Assembly (NCBI RefSeq): GCF_002287375.1
Contig: NZ_NPOA01000005.1
Span: forward strand, 186,001 to 250,000
DNA length: 64,000 nucleotides
Direction of reading: 5' to 3'
Origin: Virgibacillus profundi
Lineage (GTDB): Bacteria; Bacillota; Bacilli; Bacillales; Amphibacillaceae
The position numbers and the translations under genes are program-made. The notes beneath the pieces are model-generated. The model worked only from the letters and a program-made list of their open reading frames with translations. It did no database searches and had not been told where the DNA came from. Position 1 is the first letter of the stretch, and each line of letters starts with the position of its first letter. This document shows, piece after piece, positions 38,303 through 46,982 of this stretch.

Positions 38303-39256
38303 ATGATTGAAGTATTGCAATCACTTATTCCAACAGTCTTATTCTTTTCAGCACCCCTGATATTCACTGCTTTGGGCGGAGTATTCAGTGAACGATCCGG
38401 TGTCGTAAACATCGGATTGGAAGGATTAATGGTAATGGGGGCGTTTGTCGGAATTGTATTTAATCTGACATTTGCCGATGTTTTTGGATCATGGACACCA
38501 TGGATTTCTATTTTCGTTGCAGCGATTATTGGTGCTATATTTTCAATCATCCATGCCATTGCATCCGTATCTTTTAATGCAAACCAGGTGGTTAGTGGTG
38601 TAGCTATCAACATGCTAGCACTCGGAATAGGTGTTTATTTAACGAAACAATGGTATGGCAAAGGCCAGACTGATATGGTCACAGAGCCGTTTTTCAGGAC
38701 AGATATACCATTACTAGCTGATATACCTTTCATAGGTCCTATATTTTTTCAAGGGATATATTCAACATCATATGTTGCCATCCTATTTGCATTTATTGCA
38801 TGGTATGTTTTATATAAAACACCATTTGGCTTAAGATTACGGGCTGTTGGTGAACATCCAATGGCTGCAGATACAAACGGTATCAATGTTTATAAAATGC
38901 GTTATATTGCTGTTATTCTATCCGGTGCTTTTGGTGGGTTAGGCGGATCTGTTTTCGCGCTTACGATTGTATCAAATTTCTCCCATTCAACAATTGTTGG
39001 ACAGGGATTTATGGCACTGGCTGCCGTCATCTTTGGAAAATGGCATCCGCTGGGAGCTATGGGGGCAGCACTATTCTTTGGATTTGCCCAAAGCTTAAGT
39101 GTAATTGGCGGCAATATACCACTGCTTGAAAGTGTCCCACAGGTGTTCCTGCTTATTGCACCATATGTATTAACAATACTTGCCTTGGCAGGATTCATCG
39201 GCCGTGCAGATGCTCCTAGAGCAAATGGTGAGCCGTATATTAAGGGAAGTAGATAG
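38303..39256 (+). CDS. nupQ: ABC transporter permease, nucleoside importer (NupQ-like)
   Basis: A 317-residue second permease of the same family, with LIFTALGGVFSERSGVVNIG, LEGLMVMGAFVGIVF and coupling segment RAVGEHPMAADTNGINVYKM. It starts immediately after the nupP stop (no gap) with AGGAGGGG upstream. Together with nupN, nupO and nupP it completes a four-gene importer, closed by a strong terminator. The operon sits between spoIIIE and ymfF, whereas in B. subtilis nupNOPQ is elsewhere. Confidence 0.93.
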   Translation: MIEVLQSLIPTVLFFSAPLIFTALGGVFSERSGVVNIGLEGLMVMGAFVGIVFNLTFADVFGSWTPWISIFVAAIIGAIFSIIHAIASVSFNANQVVSGVAINMLALGIGVYLTKQWYGKGQTDMVTEPFFRTDIPLLADIPFIGPIFFQGIYSTSYVAILFAFIAWYVLYKTPFGLRLRAVGEHPMAADTNGINVYKMRYIAVILSGAFGGLGGSVFALTIVSNFSHSTIVGQGFMALAAVIFGKWHPLGAMGAALFFGFAQSLSVIGGNIPLLESVPQVFLLIAPYVLTILALAGFIGRADAPRANGEPYIKGSR

Positions 39257-39266
39257 GAGACTACGG

Positions 39267-39306
39267 AACAGACTTGTTATGTATACATAGCAAGTCTGTT
39301 TTTTTT
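39267..39306 (+). terminator. Intrinsic terminator after nupQ
   Basis: AACAGACTTG / CAAGTCTGTT with a 14-nt loop that itself contains the palindrome TATGTATACATA, followed by six or more T. Confidence 0.92.
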
Positions 39307-39377
39307 CGTTTATAATGGATTACAAATGGTAAATATGTGCAGAATATAGTTGATTACATCGTACTGGAGGATAATTA

Positions 39378-40667
39378 ATGAATAAAGTCGAAGAAAAGAT
39401 TGTGAAGAAAAATGGACTGAACATGCATTTTATTCAAAGTAATAAATTCAAAACAATTAATATTGTAGCAAAGCTGAGAGCTCCATTAAATCGTGAGACC
39501 ATTACAAAAAGGGCTTTACTCCCTTATATTTTAAAGCAGGGGACAAAAAGCTACCCCAGCAGACAGGAGCTTCAACTAAAACTGGATGAATTATATGGTG
39601 CTGTACTCTCAATAGATGGCTCAAAAAAGGGTGAAAGCCATATTATCAGCTTCCGCATGGAGCTGGCCAATCAAAAGTTTATTCCAAAAGAATCATCCAT
39701 TATTGATGAGGGGATAAAACTGTTCGGTGAGCTATTATTCAAACCAAATAGTTCAAATAATGCTTTTGAAAAAGATATAGTTAATAGGGAAAAAAATACC
39801 TTAAACCAAAAAATAAATGCCATCCAGGATGATAAAATGAGTTATGCAAATATGAGATTAATTGATGAGATGTGTGAAGGTGAAGCCTATCAATTACATG
39901 TTCATGGTTATGAGGAAGATTTAAACAATCTAACTGCTGAAAACCTATATGAGTATTACAAAAAAATGCTGTCTGAAGATCAACTGGATATTTATATAGT
40001 AGGGGATTTTGATGAACAGGAAGTCGCTGAAAAAATTACAACCACAATGGATCGGGGAGAAACCAGTACATCTGAGAAGCAAAATATACTTGAGAGTAAA
40101 CAACAATCTGATCCCAAAGAAGTTATTGAAAAACAAAATATTCAGCAGGCTAAGCTGCATATAGGCTACCGGACTAATGCCACGTATAAGGATGAAGATT
40201 ATTTTGCTTTACATGTATTTAACGGGATATTTGGCGGATTTCCAAGTTCTAAATTATTTATAAATGTAAGAGAAAAAAACAGCCTTGCTTATTATGCTGC
40301 ATCCCGTATTGAAAGCCAAAAAGGTTTATTGCTGGTGCTCAGTGGGATTGCACCAGATGATTTCGAAAAAGCCAAAGATATTATCAAACTACAAATGACG
40401 GCAATGAAGGATGGAGATTTTACCGAAACGGAATTAAATGAAACAAAGGAATTGATTGTCAATCAGTTACTGGAAACAATGGATCATCCGCAAGGATTAA
40501 TTGAACTTTTATATCAACAGGTATTGGGTGACAAGGAACTTCCTCCTGAGAAATTAATTGAAAGCATCAAAAAGGTAACGAAGGAAGATGTTACGAAACT
40601 TGCAGATAAAATCGATGAAGATACAGTTTATTTATTAACAAGTGAGGGAGGCGTGTCTAATGAATGA
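39378..40667 (+). CDS. ymfF: Inactive M16-family peptidase homologue YmfF
   Basis: A 429-residue M16 protein in which the HxxEH zinc motif is missing (the matching N-terminal region reads RALLPYILKQGTKSY), so it should be catalytically dead. The later NVREKNSLAYYAASRI segment typical of M16 C-terminal domains is kept. It overlaps the active partner ymfH by eight bases. A YmfF-YmfH pair of inactive plus active subunits resembles processing-peptidase heterodimers; the substrate is unknown. Confidence 0.9.
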   Translation: MNKVEEKIVKKNGLNMHFIQSNKFKTINIVAKLRAPLNRETITKRALLPYILKQGTKSYPSRQELQLKLDELYGAVLSIDGSKKGESHIISFRMELANQKFIPKESSIIDEGIKLFGELLFKPNSSNNAFEKDIVNREKNTLNQKINAIQDDKMSYANMRLIDEMCEGEAYQLHVHGYEEDLNNLTAENLYEYYKKMLSEDQLDIYIVGDFDEQEVAEKITTTMDRGETSTSEKQNILESKQQSDPKEVIEKQNIQQAKLHIGYRTNATYKDEDYFALHVFNGIFGGFPSSKLFINVREKNSLAYYAASRIESQKGLLLVLSGIAPDDFEKAKDIIKLQMTAMKDGDFTETELNETKELIVNQLLETMDHPQGLIELLYQQVLGDKELPPEKLIESIKKVTKEDVTKLADKIDEDTVYLLTSEGGVSNE

Positions 40668-41943
40668 ACAAACTTATGAGGCAATTGCAGAAACGATATA
40701 CTCAGAAAAACTGGATAATGGTTTGAATGTATTTTTACTTCCAAAACGGGAAATGGCTAAAACATATGGTTTGTTTTCTACAAACTATGGATCAATTGAT
40801 CAAACCTTTGTACCTATTGGAAAAGAGGATAAAGTTAACGTTCCGGAAGGTGTCGCACATTTTTTGGAACATAAACTATTTGAAAAAGAAGATCGTGATG
40901 TATTTGCAGATTTTGGCCGGCAGGGTGCTTCTCCAAATGCGTACACATCATTTACAAAAACTGCTTATTTATTCTCAGCAACCAATCATATCGAAAAAAA
41001 TGTGGAAACATTAATTGACTTTGTTCAGGATCCTTACTTTTCCGAACAATCTGTTGAAAAGGAAAAAGGAATAATTGCACAGGAAATTAAAATGTATGAT
41101 GACCAGCCTGATTGGCAGTCATTTATGGGAACGATTAAAGCTATATTCAAAAACCATCCGGTAAATATCGACATTGCTGGTACGGTAGATTCTATTAATT
41201 CGATCACTAAAGATGACCTGTACACATGTTATAACACCTTTTACCACCCGGAAAATATGACCCTGTTTATTGCTGGGAATTTTGATGCTGAAAGTATGAT
41301 GGATTTAATCAGAAATAATCAGCAATCAAAAGATTTCGAAAAAATGGATACGATTGAAAGAGAATTTCCGGAGGAGCCTACTAAAGTTGCAACGAAAGAA
41401 AATAAAATTATTATGCCTGTATCGATTCCGAAATGTACAATTGGCATAAAAGATTCAGCTTCAGAGTTAACCAAGGAAGAATTTTTAAAAAAAGATCTGC
41501 TTCAAGGTATGGTTCTGGATTTTTATTTTTCAAAAGGCGGAGAATTTTATCAGGAACTATATAATGGAGAGTTTATTGATGCAAGCTTCCATTTTGAAAC
41601 AAACCTGGAGAGAAACTTTGGCTATACGTTGATTGGCAGTAATACGGAGCAGCCTGATCAATTTGCAGATAAAGTTAAAGAATTGCTGTTGAAGACAAAT
41701 ACTGCATCACTTTCCGATGAGGATTTTGAACGGATGAAAAAGAAAAAAATTGGTCAGCTTTTAAGAGCAATGAATTCATTGGAATTTATTGCAAATAAAT
41801 ATATTCATTACAACACAATGGAAATAGATCTATTTGATGTAATCCCGTCAATACAAAAATTAACACTTCAGGAAGCTAATGAATTCGTACAAAATTGGAT
41901 TAAAGAAGATCAATTAACCGTTTGTACAATAGCTGCAGAGTAG
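40660..41943 (+). CDS. ymfH: M16-family zinc metallopeptidase YmfH
   Basis: A 427-residue peptidase with zinc motif HFLEH (in GVAHFLEHKLFEK, about residues 69-73) and the downstream Glu region (EKEKGIIAQEIKMYDDQP), so the catalytic site is complete. ATG 40660 lies after GGGAGG (40646-40651); the upstream GTG at 40642 is unlikely. It starts inside ymfF, so both are probably coproduced. It is followed 9 bp later by ymfI. Confidence 0.93.
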   Translation: MNEQTYEAIAETIYSEKLDNGLNVFLLPKREMAKTYGLFSTNYGSIDQTFVPIGKEDKVNVPEGVAHFLEHKLFEKEDRDVFADFGRQGASPNAYTSFTKTAYLFSATNHIEKNVETLIDFVQDPYFSEQSVEKEKGIIAQEIKMYDDQPDWQSFMGTIKAIFKNHPVNIDIAGTVDSINSITKDDLYTCYNTFYHPENMTLFIAGNFDAESMMDLIRNNQQSKDFEKMDTIEREFPEEPTKVATKENKIIMPVSIPKCTIGIKDSASELTKEEFLKKDLLQGMVLDFYFSKGGEFYQELYNGEFIDASFHFETNLERNFGYTLIGSNTEQPDQFADKVKELLLKTNTASLSDEDFERMKKKKIGQLLRAMNSLEFIANKYIHYNTMEIDLFDVIPSIQKLTLQEANEFVQNWIKEDQLTVCTIAAE

Positions 41944-41952
41944 GGGAATAGG

Positions 41953-42669
41953 ATGGGGAAGAATGTATTAATTATTGGTGCCAGCGGAGATATTGGTGTT
42001 GCTATTGCCAGCCGACTGGCAGAAGACGGTTATCAATTATTGCTGCATTATAATAAAAATAGGGAAATGATAGATAAATTCCGGAACAAAATAAACAATG
42101 ATTGTGTGCTTACTGTGATCCAGGCTGACTTAAGGATTGAAACCGAAACGAAAAGGTTGCTTACCGAACTGGTTTTTCCAGTTGATTATATTATTTTTGC
42201 AAGTGGAACAGCTCATTTTGGTTTATTTCAGGATACCTCTGAACAGATAATGGATGAAATGCTGGCACTACATGTTAAAGCACCATGGATGATCACTAAA
42301 CATTTGCTGCCTTCCATGATCAGGCAGCAATTCGGCAAGATTGTATTTATCACATCAATTTGGGGAGAACAGGGTGCAAGCAACGAAGTAATCTATTCCT
42401 CTGTAAAAGGTGCCCAAAATAGTTTTGTAAAAGCATTGGCAAAAGAGGTTGCTCCAAGTGGCATAGCAGTAAACGCCGTTAGTCCTGGTTTTATTGAAAC
42501 TAAAATGAATAATAATTTAACGAATGAAGAAAAAAAGGAACTATATAATGAAATACCGATGAATCGTGCAGGAAAACCGAGTGAAGTCGCCGGCATTGTT
42601 CATTTTTTACTGGAGGATAACTCTAGTTATATTCAAGGTGAAATCATTAATATGACCGGTGGCTGGTAG
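41953..42669 (+). CDS. ymfI: Short-chain dehydrogenase/reductase YmfI
   Basis: A 238-residue SDR with dinucleotide motif GASGDIG (residues 9-15), Ser in ITSIWGEQG, the YxxxK catalytic pair in VIYSSVKGAQNSF and PGFIETKM after it. The fold is FabG-like, but the substrate is unknown; the start is an ATG after GGGGAATAGG. It is the last gene of the ymfF-ymfH-ymfI group, an order conserved in Bacillus. Confidence 0.92.
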   Translation: MGKNVLIIGASGDIGVAIASRLAEDGYQLLLHYNKNREMIDKFRNKINNDCVLTVIQADLRIETETKRLLTELVFPVDYIIFASGTAHFGLFQDTSEQIMDEMLALHVKAPWMITKHLLPSMIRQQFGKIVFITSIWGEQGASNEVIYSSVKGAQNSFVKALAKEVAPSGIAVNAVSPGFIETKMNNNLTNEEKKELYNEIPMNRAGKPSEVAGIVHFLLEDNSSYIQGEIINMTGGW

Positions 42670-42694
42670 GGCAGCAGCCAAGTTCAATTTTAAA

Positions 42695-42734
42695 ACATGT
42701 ATAAACGATAGAAAAAATCAAATACTATACATGT
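42695..42734 (+). promoter_or_regulatory. Candidate sigma-G promoter with flanking inverted repeat, upstream of ymfJ
   Basis: TGTATA at 42698-42703, 17-bp spacer, AATACTA at 42721-42727, close to the forespore sigma-G pattern (CATACTA at -10, one mismatch). ACATGTATA (42695) and TATACATGT (42726) are perfect inverted repeats around it. Confidence 0.45.
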
Positions 42735-42757
42735 AAAAAATTGAAGGAGGCAAATGT

Positions 42758-43021
42758 ATGTCAGTTCTGGATAATTTCGATAATTGGAAAGGTTTTTTAG
42801 CTAATAAGCTTCAATCTGCACAGCAACAGGGCATGAGCGAGCAAACAATTCAAAATGTTGCTCATGAAGTAGGCGACTATCTTGCGCAAAGTGTTGATGC
42901 AAAGAATAATGAAGAAGCAGTACTGCGGGAATTATGGAATGCTGCTTCAGAGAATGAACAGCAGGCAATTGCGAATACGATGGTTAAACTTGTACAAAAT
43001 CAGGGAAATACAAATCAATAA
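42758..43021 (+). CDS. ymfJ: DUF3243 protein YmfJ
   Basis: An 87-residue, mainly helical, soluble protein (FDNWKGFLANKLQSAQQQGM, then QNVAHEVGDYLAQSVDAKNN). It matches the DUF3243 family, small proteins restricted to spore formers, of unknown function. It has a strong AAGGAGG site, a candidate sigma-G promoter and its own terminator, so it is probably a single-gene transcript, perhaps made in the forespore. Confidence 0.9.
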   Translation: MSVLDNFDNWKGFLANKLQSAQQQGMSEQTIQNVAHEVGDYLAQSVDAKNNEEAVLRELWNAASENEQQAIANTMVKLVQNQGNTNQ

Positions 43022-43038
43022 ATACTATTAAGGTGAGG

Positions 43039-43070
43039 GAAGCTGTATACTAAAAATACAGCTTCTTTTT
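43039..43070 (+). terminator. Intrinsic terminator after ymfJ
   Basis: GAAGCTGTAT / ATACAGCTTC, 10-bp perfect stem, 7-nt loop, five T. Confidence 0.9.
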
Positions 43071-43187
43071 ATTTATATGATTAAACTCTTTTCACTTGTC
43101 TTAAAATCATTTATTATAGAATATAGATTGCATATACAAAATGGATTGGTTACCATGAATAAAGTATATTAATAAAAGGAGCTAATT

Positions 43188-43979
43188 ATGGAAAAAACAG
43201 AATGGTACCTTGAATATGAAATTCAAATGAACCGTCCTGGGTTACTGGGTGATATTTCTTCTTTATTAGGAATGTTGTCAATTAATATTATTACAATAAA
43301 TGGGGTTGAGAACGGAAGAAGAGGTATGTTGCTTCTTTCAAAGTTCGATGAGCATATTACAAGACTAAAATCGATATTACAAACAATGGACACAATAAAA
43401 GTAACAAAAATTAGAAAACCAAAACTTCGTGATAAATTGGCTGTACGTCATGGTAAGTATATTCATAGAGATGCAGGCGACCGTAAAACCGTGCGTTTTG
43501 TACGGGATGAGTTAGGATTACTTGTAGACTTCATGGCCGAACTTTACAAACAGGAAGGCCATAAACTGATAGGCGTACGTGGAATGCCAAGAGTTGGTAA
43601 AACAGAATCGGTCGTTGCTGCAAGTGTTTGTGCAAATAAACGTTGGTTATTCGTTTCCAGTACTTTGCTTAAACAAACTGTTCGAAGTCAATTGATCGAA
43701 GGTGAGTATAATAACGATAATATTTATATTATTGATGGCGTTGTATCTAAAAGACGATCAAACGAAAAGCATTGGCAGCTTATTCGGGAAATCATGCAGC
43801 TGCCTTCCATTAAAGTGGTAGAACATCCGGATATTTTTGTTCAGGCTACAGAATATAATATGGATGACTTTGATTACATTATTGAATTACGCAGTCATGA
43901 GGATGAAGAAATTACATATGAACCTGTAGAAAAAGAACAATTCAGCCAGGGAAATGGCTTTTCTATGTTTGATTTTTAA
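43188..43979 (+). CDS. ymfK: DUF3388 protein YmfK with ACT-like and P-loop regions
   Basis: A 263-residue protein of unknown function. Residues 1-70 look like an ACT regulatory domain (NRPGLLGDISSLLGMLSINI followed by TINGVENGRRGMLLL). A linker with a basic patch leads to a P-loop NTPase-like region: Walker A GMPRVGKTE near residue 132 and a hydrophobic strand ending in Asp (IYIIDGV, near residue 183) as Walker B candidate. The ACT plus P-loop layout suggests ligand-regulated nucleotide use. It is 5 bp upstream of the next reading frame and likely cotranscribed with ymfM. Confidence 0.88.
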   Translation: MEKTEWYLEYEIQMNRPGLLGDISSLLGMLSINIITINGVENGRRGMLLLSKFDEHITRLKSILQTMDTIKVTKIRKPKLRDKLAVRHGKYIHRDAGDRKTVRFVRDELGLLVDFMAELYKQEGHKLIGVRGMPRVGKTESVVAASVCANKRWLFVSSTLLKQTVRSQLIEGEYNNDNIYIIDGVVSKRRSNEKHWQLIREIMQLPSIKVVEHPDIFVQATEYNMDDFDYIIELRSHEDEEITYEPVEKEQFSQGNGFSMFDF

Positions 43980-43996
43980 AATGGATGGTGTTAGTT

Positions 43997-44905
43997 ATGG
44001 AAATAGGTGCAAGATTAAAAGAAGCCAGAGAAGCAAATAACATTTCTTTGGATAGCTTACAGGAAACAACGAAGATTCAAAAAAGATATTTACTGGCAAT
44101 TGAGGAAGGAAACTTCCATATCCTGCCAGGTAAATTTTATGCAAGAGCATTTATTAAAGAATATGCGAATGCTGTAGGCCTTAATCCTAATGATTTGTTA
44201 GAGGAATATAAGGAAGAAATCCCTAAAACTGAAGAAGAAAATGATCTTCAATATACACGGATACAACGATCAAGAAAAGAAAATAATTCTGACAAAAATT
44301 CAGCCATTTTCTCCATCATTCCAACGATTATTGTAGTTTTATTAATTATTGGTATTATCTTTGTTGCCTGGTATTTGATTAAGGAAACAATGTCTGAGGA
44401 TGGATCCGCACCCCAGGAGGAACCAAATGATAATATAACTATTAATTACCCGGATGACAATACGGAACAAAATAATAATACAGAAGATGAGGGAACTGAA
44501 GCTACAGAAGATTCAAATACGGAGGAAACAGGTGAAGATGAACAAACTGAAGAAGGGTCTGAATCCGAGCTAAGTCTTGTAGAAGAAGGTTCTGGATCTG
44601 TACCTGTATCGACATTTGAATTAAATAATCCGGGGGAAGAAGTCCTACTAACGATTGAATCTGAAGGCTATTCATGGTTGGATGTGAAAAACGGAAATGA
44701 TGAGATATTTTACGGAAAAGCATTTTCTGAAGAAGAGGAGCCACTGGAATTCGATATGACCGGAGAGGATAGAATTTATCTTAATATTGGTCATGCACCG
44801 GATATTAAAGTCCAAATAAACGGCATTGAATTAGAGTATCCAGTCGATCCTAATGAATTTGTACTGCAAAGAATTTGGATAAATCTTAATCAAGAAACTG
44901 AATAA
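43997..44905 (+). CDS. ymfM: RodZ-like membrane-anchored HTH protein YmfM
   Basis: A 302-residue RodZ-family protein: cytoplasmic Xre-type helix-turn-helix (GARLKEAREANNISLDSLQE, residues 4-70), one membrane helix (IPTIIVVLLIIGIIFVAWYL, about 108-127), a very acidic Glu/Asn/Thr linker (about 130-190) and an extracytoplasmic DUF4115 domain. RodZ links MreB to the envelope and helps keep rod shape. ATG 43997 (MEIGARL) is spaced from GGATGGTG; ATG 43985 is an alternative. The unusually acidic linker would suit a salt-tolerant organism, which is inference. Confidence 0.92.
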   Translation: MEIGARLKEAREANNISLDSLQETTKIQKRYLLAIEEGNFHILPGKFYARAFIKEYANAVGLNPNDLLEEYKEEIPKTEEENDLQYTRIQRSRKENNSDKNSAIFSIIPTIIVVLLIIGIIFVAWYLIKETMSEDGSAPQEEPNDNITINYPDDNTEQNNNTEDEGTEATEDSNTEETGEDEQTEEGSESELSLVEEGSGSVPVSTFELNNPGEEVLLTIESEGYSWLDVKNGNDEIFYGKAFSEEEEPLEFDMTGEDRIYLNIGHAPDIKVQINGIELEYPVDPNEFVLQRIWINLNQETE

Positions 44906-44912
44906 TATATAT

Positions 44913-44949
44913 AAACCCTTCCTTTTTGCCTATACGGAAGGGTTTTATA
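44913..44949 (+). terminator. Intrinsic terminator after ymfM
   Basis: AAACCCTTCC / GGAAGGGTTT, 10-bp perfect stem, 13-nt loop, TTTTAT tail. Confidence 0.85.
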
Positions 44950-44983
44950 ACTTATATAAGATTTACAGGAGGATAAATGAAAA

Positions 44984-45562
44984 ATGAATATACCAAATAA
45001 AATTACATTATCACGTATTTTTTTAATTCCCATTTTTATTATCTTATTAAGTGTTCCCTTTGACTGGGGAGAGTGGAGTATTGGCAGTGCAGCGTTGCCT
45101 ATATCCCATTTTGCTGCTGCCTTATTATTTATTTTTGCTTCAGCAACAGACTGGGTTGATGGTTACTATGCCAGAAAATATGATCTAGTAACAAACCTGG
45201 GGAAATTTTTAGATCCACTTGCGGATAAACTACTTGTATCAGCAGCATTAATCTTATTAGTAGAAATGGGATTTGCACCAGCTTGGGTAACGATCATTAT
45301 TATTAGTAGGGAATTAGCTGTAACCGGTCTGAGATTAGTTGCCGCCGGTGAAGGGATTGTCTTGGCAGCAGGCAGTATGGGGAAACTAAAAACCGCAACT
45401 CAAATGATTGCGATAGCCGTATTATTACTGCATAATTTTCCTTTTTCATACATTGAATTTCCATTTGGAACAATTATGTTATATATAGCTACATTCTTCA
45501 CGGTATATTCCGGAATTGATTACTTTGTAAAAAATTGGCATGTAATGAGGGATTCTAAATAA
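44984..45562 (+). CDS. pgsA: CDP-diacylglycerol-glycerol-3-phosphate 3-phosphatidyltransferase
   Basis: PgsA makes phosphatidylglycerol phosphate from CDP-diacylglycerol (the CdsA product) and glycerol 3-phosphate. The 192-residue integral membrane protein carries the full CDP-alcohol phosphotransferase signature: DGYYAR, then Gly, then FLDPLADK with the metal-binding Asp residues. About five to six membrane helices. AGGAGGA precedes ATG 44984. Its last base is the first base of cinA. Confidence 0.97.
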   Translation: MNIPNKITLSRIFLIPIFIILLSVPFDWGEWSIGSAALPISHFAAALLFIFASATDWVDGYYARKYDLVTNLGKFLDPLADKLLVSAALILLVEMGFAPAWVTIIIISRELAVTGLRLVAAGEGIVLAAGSMGKLKTATQMIAIAVLLLHNFPFSYIEFPFGTIMLYIATFFTVYSGIDYFVKNWHVMRDSK

Positions 45563-46806
45563 TGCGACAGTATAAAGCGGAAATTATTGCAGTTGGTACA
45601 GAGCTTTTATTGGGACAAATATCAAATACTAATGCTCAATGGTTATCACAACAACTTGCTTCATACGGTATAAATGTCTATAACCATGTTGTAGTCGGAG
45701 ATAATTTAAAACGGGTGGAAGAAACATTTGCGCTTGCAGAGAGCCGTTCAGATATTATTATTGTGACAGGTGGTCTTGGTCCAACAGATGATGATTTAAC
45801 CCGTGAAGCATTTCAAAGCATAAGTGAATTGGAAATAATTGAACATCCTGATTCTATGGGGAAAATAAAACATTTTTTTGAAAAGCGAAAATCTGTTATG
45901 ACACCAAATAACCGGAAACAGGCACGAGTTTTTAAAGGTTCAGAGGTACTTGAAAATAAAGTTGGAATGGCGCCTGGAATGATCCTGACCCATAATAAGA
46001 GCACTTGGGCATTTCTTCCAGGTGTTCCCAGAGAAATGAAACAGCTGGCTACAGATGATGTTTTCCCACATCTTCAAAAACTGACGGGTAATAAGGATAT
46101 TATTAAATCAACTGTCCTGAAGTTTATTGGAATAGGTGAATCAAAGTTAGAACATGAATTAAAAGACATTATCAAAGCACAAAGTAATCCAACGATTGCT
46201 CCTTTGGCGCAAAATGATGGCGTAGTTATTCGTCTGACGGCAAAAGATACTTCGATGGAGAAAGCAGATAGTTTGCTTGAACAAACAAAACAACAGATTC
46301 TTCATCGGGTTGGAACGTTTTTTTATGGTGTTGATGATCAGACGCTTGAAGGTCAGGTGATTACATTATTAAAACAGCAAAACAAGCAGATAGCTGCAGC
46401 AGAAAGTCTTACAGGCGGATTATTCATGAGTAAACTTATTTCGGTTGAGGGTGCATCTGAAGTTTGTTCTGGAGGAATTGTCTGTTATGATACAACAGTA
46501 AAAGAAAATGTCCTTGGAGTTTCCAAAAACACCATTCAATCGAAGGGTACAGTTAGTGAAGAATGTGCAGTGGAAATGGCTGTAAATGTACGAAAACAAC
46601 TGAATTCAGCCATTGGAATAAGCTTTACAGGTGTTGCCGGTCCGGGTGAAGTGGAAGGACATCCGGCAGGAACTGTTTTCATAGCAATCAGCAATCATAC
46701 CGGTGAAAATTTAGTTGAGAAATTTATTTTCCAGGGTAATCGAAATACAATTAGACATAGAACAGTATTAAAAGGTTTGGAAATTCTTTATAAATACTTA
46801 AAATAG
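45562..46806 (+). CDS. cinA: CinA, competence/damage-inducible protein, nucleotide-processing enzyme
   Basis: A 414-residue two-domain protein: an N-terminal MoCF-like domain (VGTELLLGQISNTNAQWLSQ, IIIVTGGLGPTDDDLTREA) and a C-terminal PncC-like NMN deamidase domain (AAAESLTGGLFMSKL, GIVCYDTTVK, GVAGPGEVEGHPAGTVFIA). In some bacteria it has ADP-ribose pyrophosphatase and NMN deamidase activity; in streptococci CinA is linked to RecA in competence. It overlaps pgsA by one base and precedes recA, the classical order. Confidence 0.95.
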   Translation: MRQYKAEIIAVGTELLLGQISNTNAQWLSQQLASYGINVYNHVVVGDNLKRVEETFALAESRSDIIIVTGGLGPTDDDLTREAFQSISELEIIEHPDSMGKIKHFFEKRKSVMTPNNRKQARVFKGSEVLENKVGMAPGMILTHNKSTWAFLPGVPREMKQLATDDVFPHLQKLTGNKDIIKSTVLKFIGIGESKLEHELKDIIKAQSNPTIAPLAQNDGVVIRLTAKDTSMEKADSLLEQTKQQILHRVGTFFYGVDDQTLEGQVITLLKQQNKQIAAAESLTGGLFMSKLISVEGASEVCSGGIVCYDTTVKENVLGVSKNTIQSKGTVSEECAVEMAVNVRKQLNSAIGISFTGVAGPGEVEGHPAGTVFIAISNHTGENLVEKFIFQGNRNTIRHRTVLKGLEILYKYLK

Positions 46807-46902
46807 CAAAATACTGGCCTATTTTGAAAGGGAAATTGCTTTTTGAGTATGCAAACCTATTCTATAATTCTAATTTACAGAAAAAAACCGCTACAAAACA
46901 TG

Positions 46903-46916
46903 AGAACGTTTATTCG
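46903..46916 (+). promoter_or_regulatory. LexA (DinR) SOS box upstream of recA
   Basis: AGAACGTTTATTCG matches the Gram-positive SOS consensus CGAACnnnnGTTCG at 8 of 10 defined positions, and lies just before the -35. Confidence 0.7.
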
Positions 46917-46923
46917 ATTTTTC

Positions 46924-46952
46924 TTGGCAAATAGGTAAAAACAATGTATGAT
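46924..46952 (+). promoter_or_regulatory. recA promoter
   Basis: TTGGCA (46924-46929), 17-bp spacer, TATGAT (46947-46952), about 30 bp before the recA start and 7 bp after the LexA box. Confidence 0.75.
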
Positions 46953-46982
46953 GTAAATAGATAATTAAAGGAGGCAAATACG

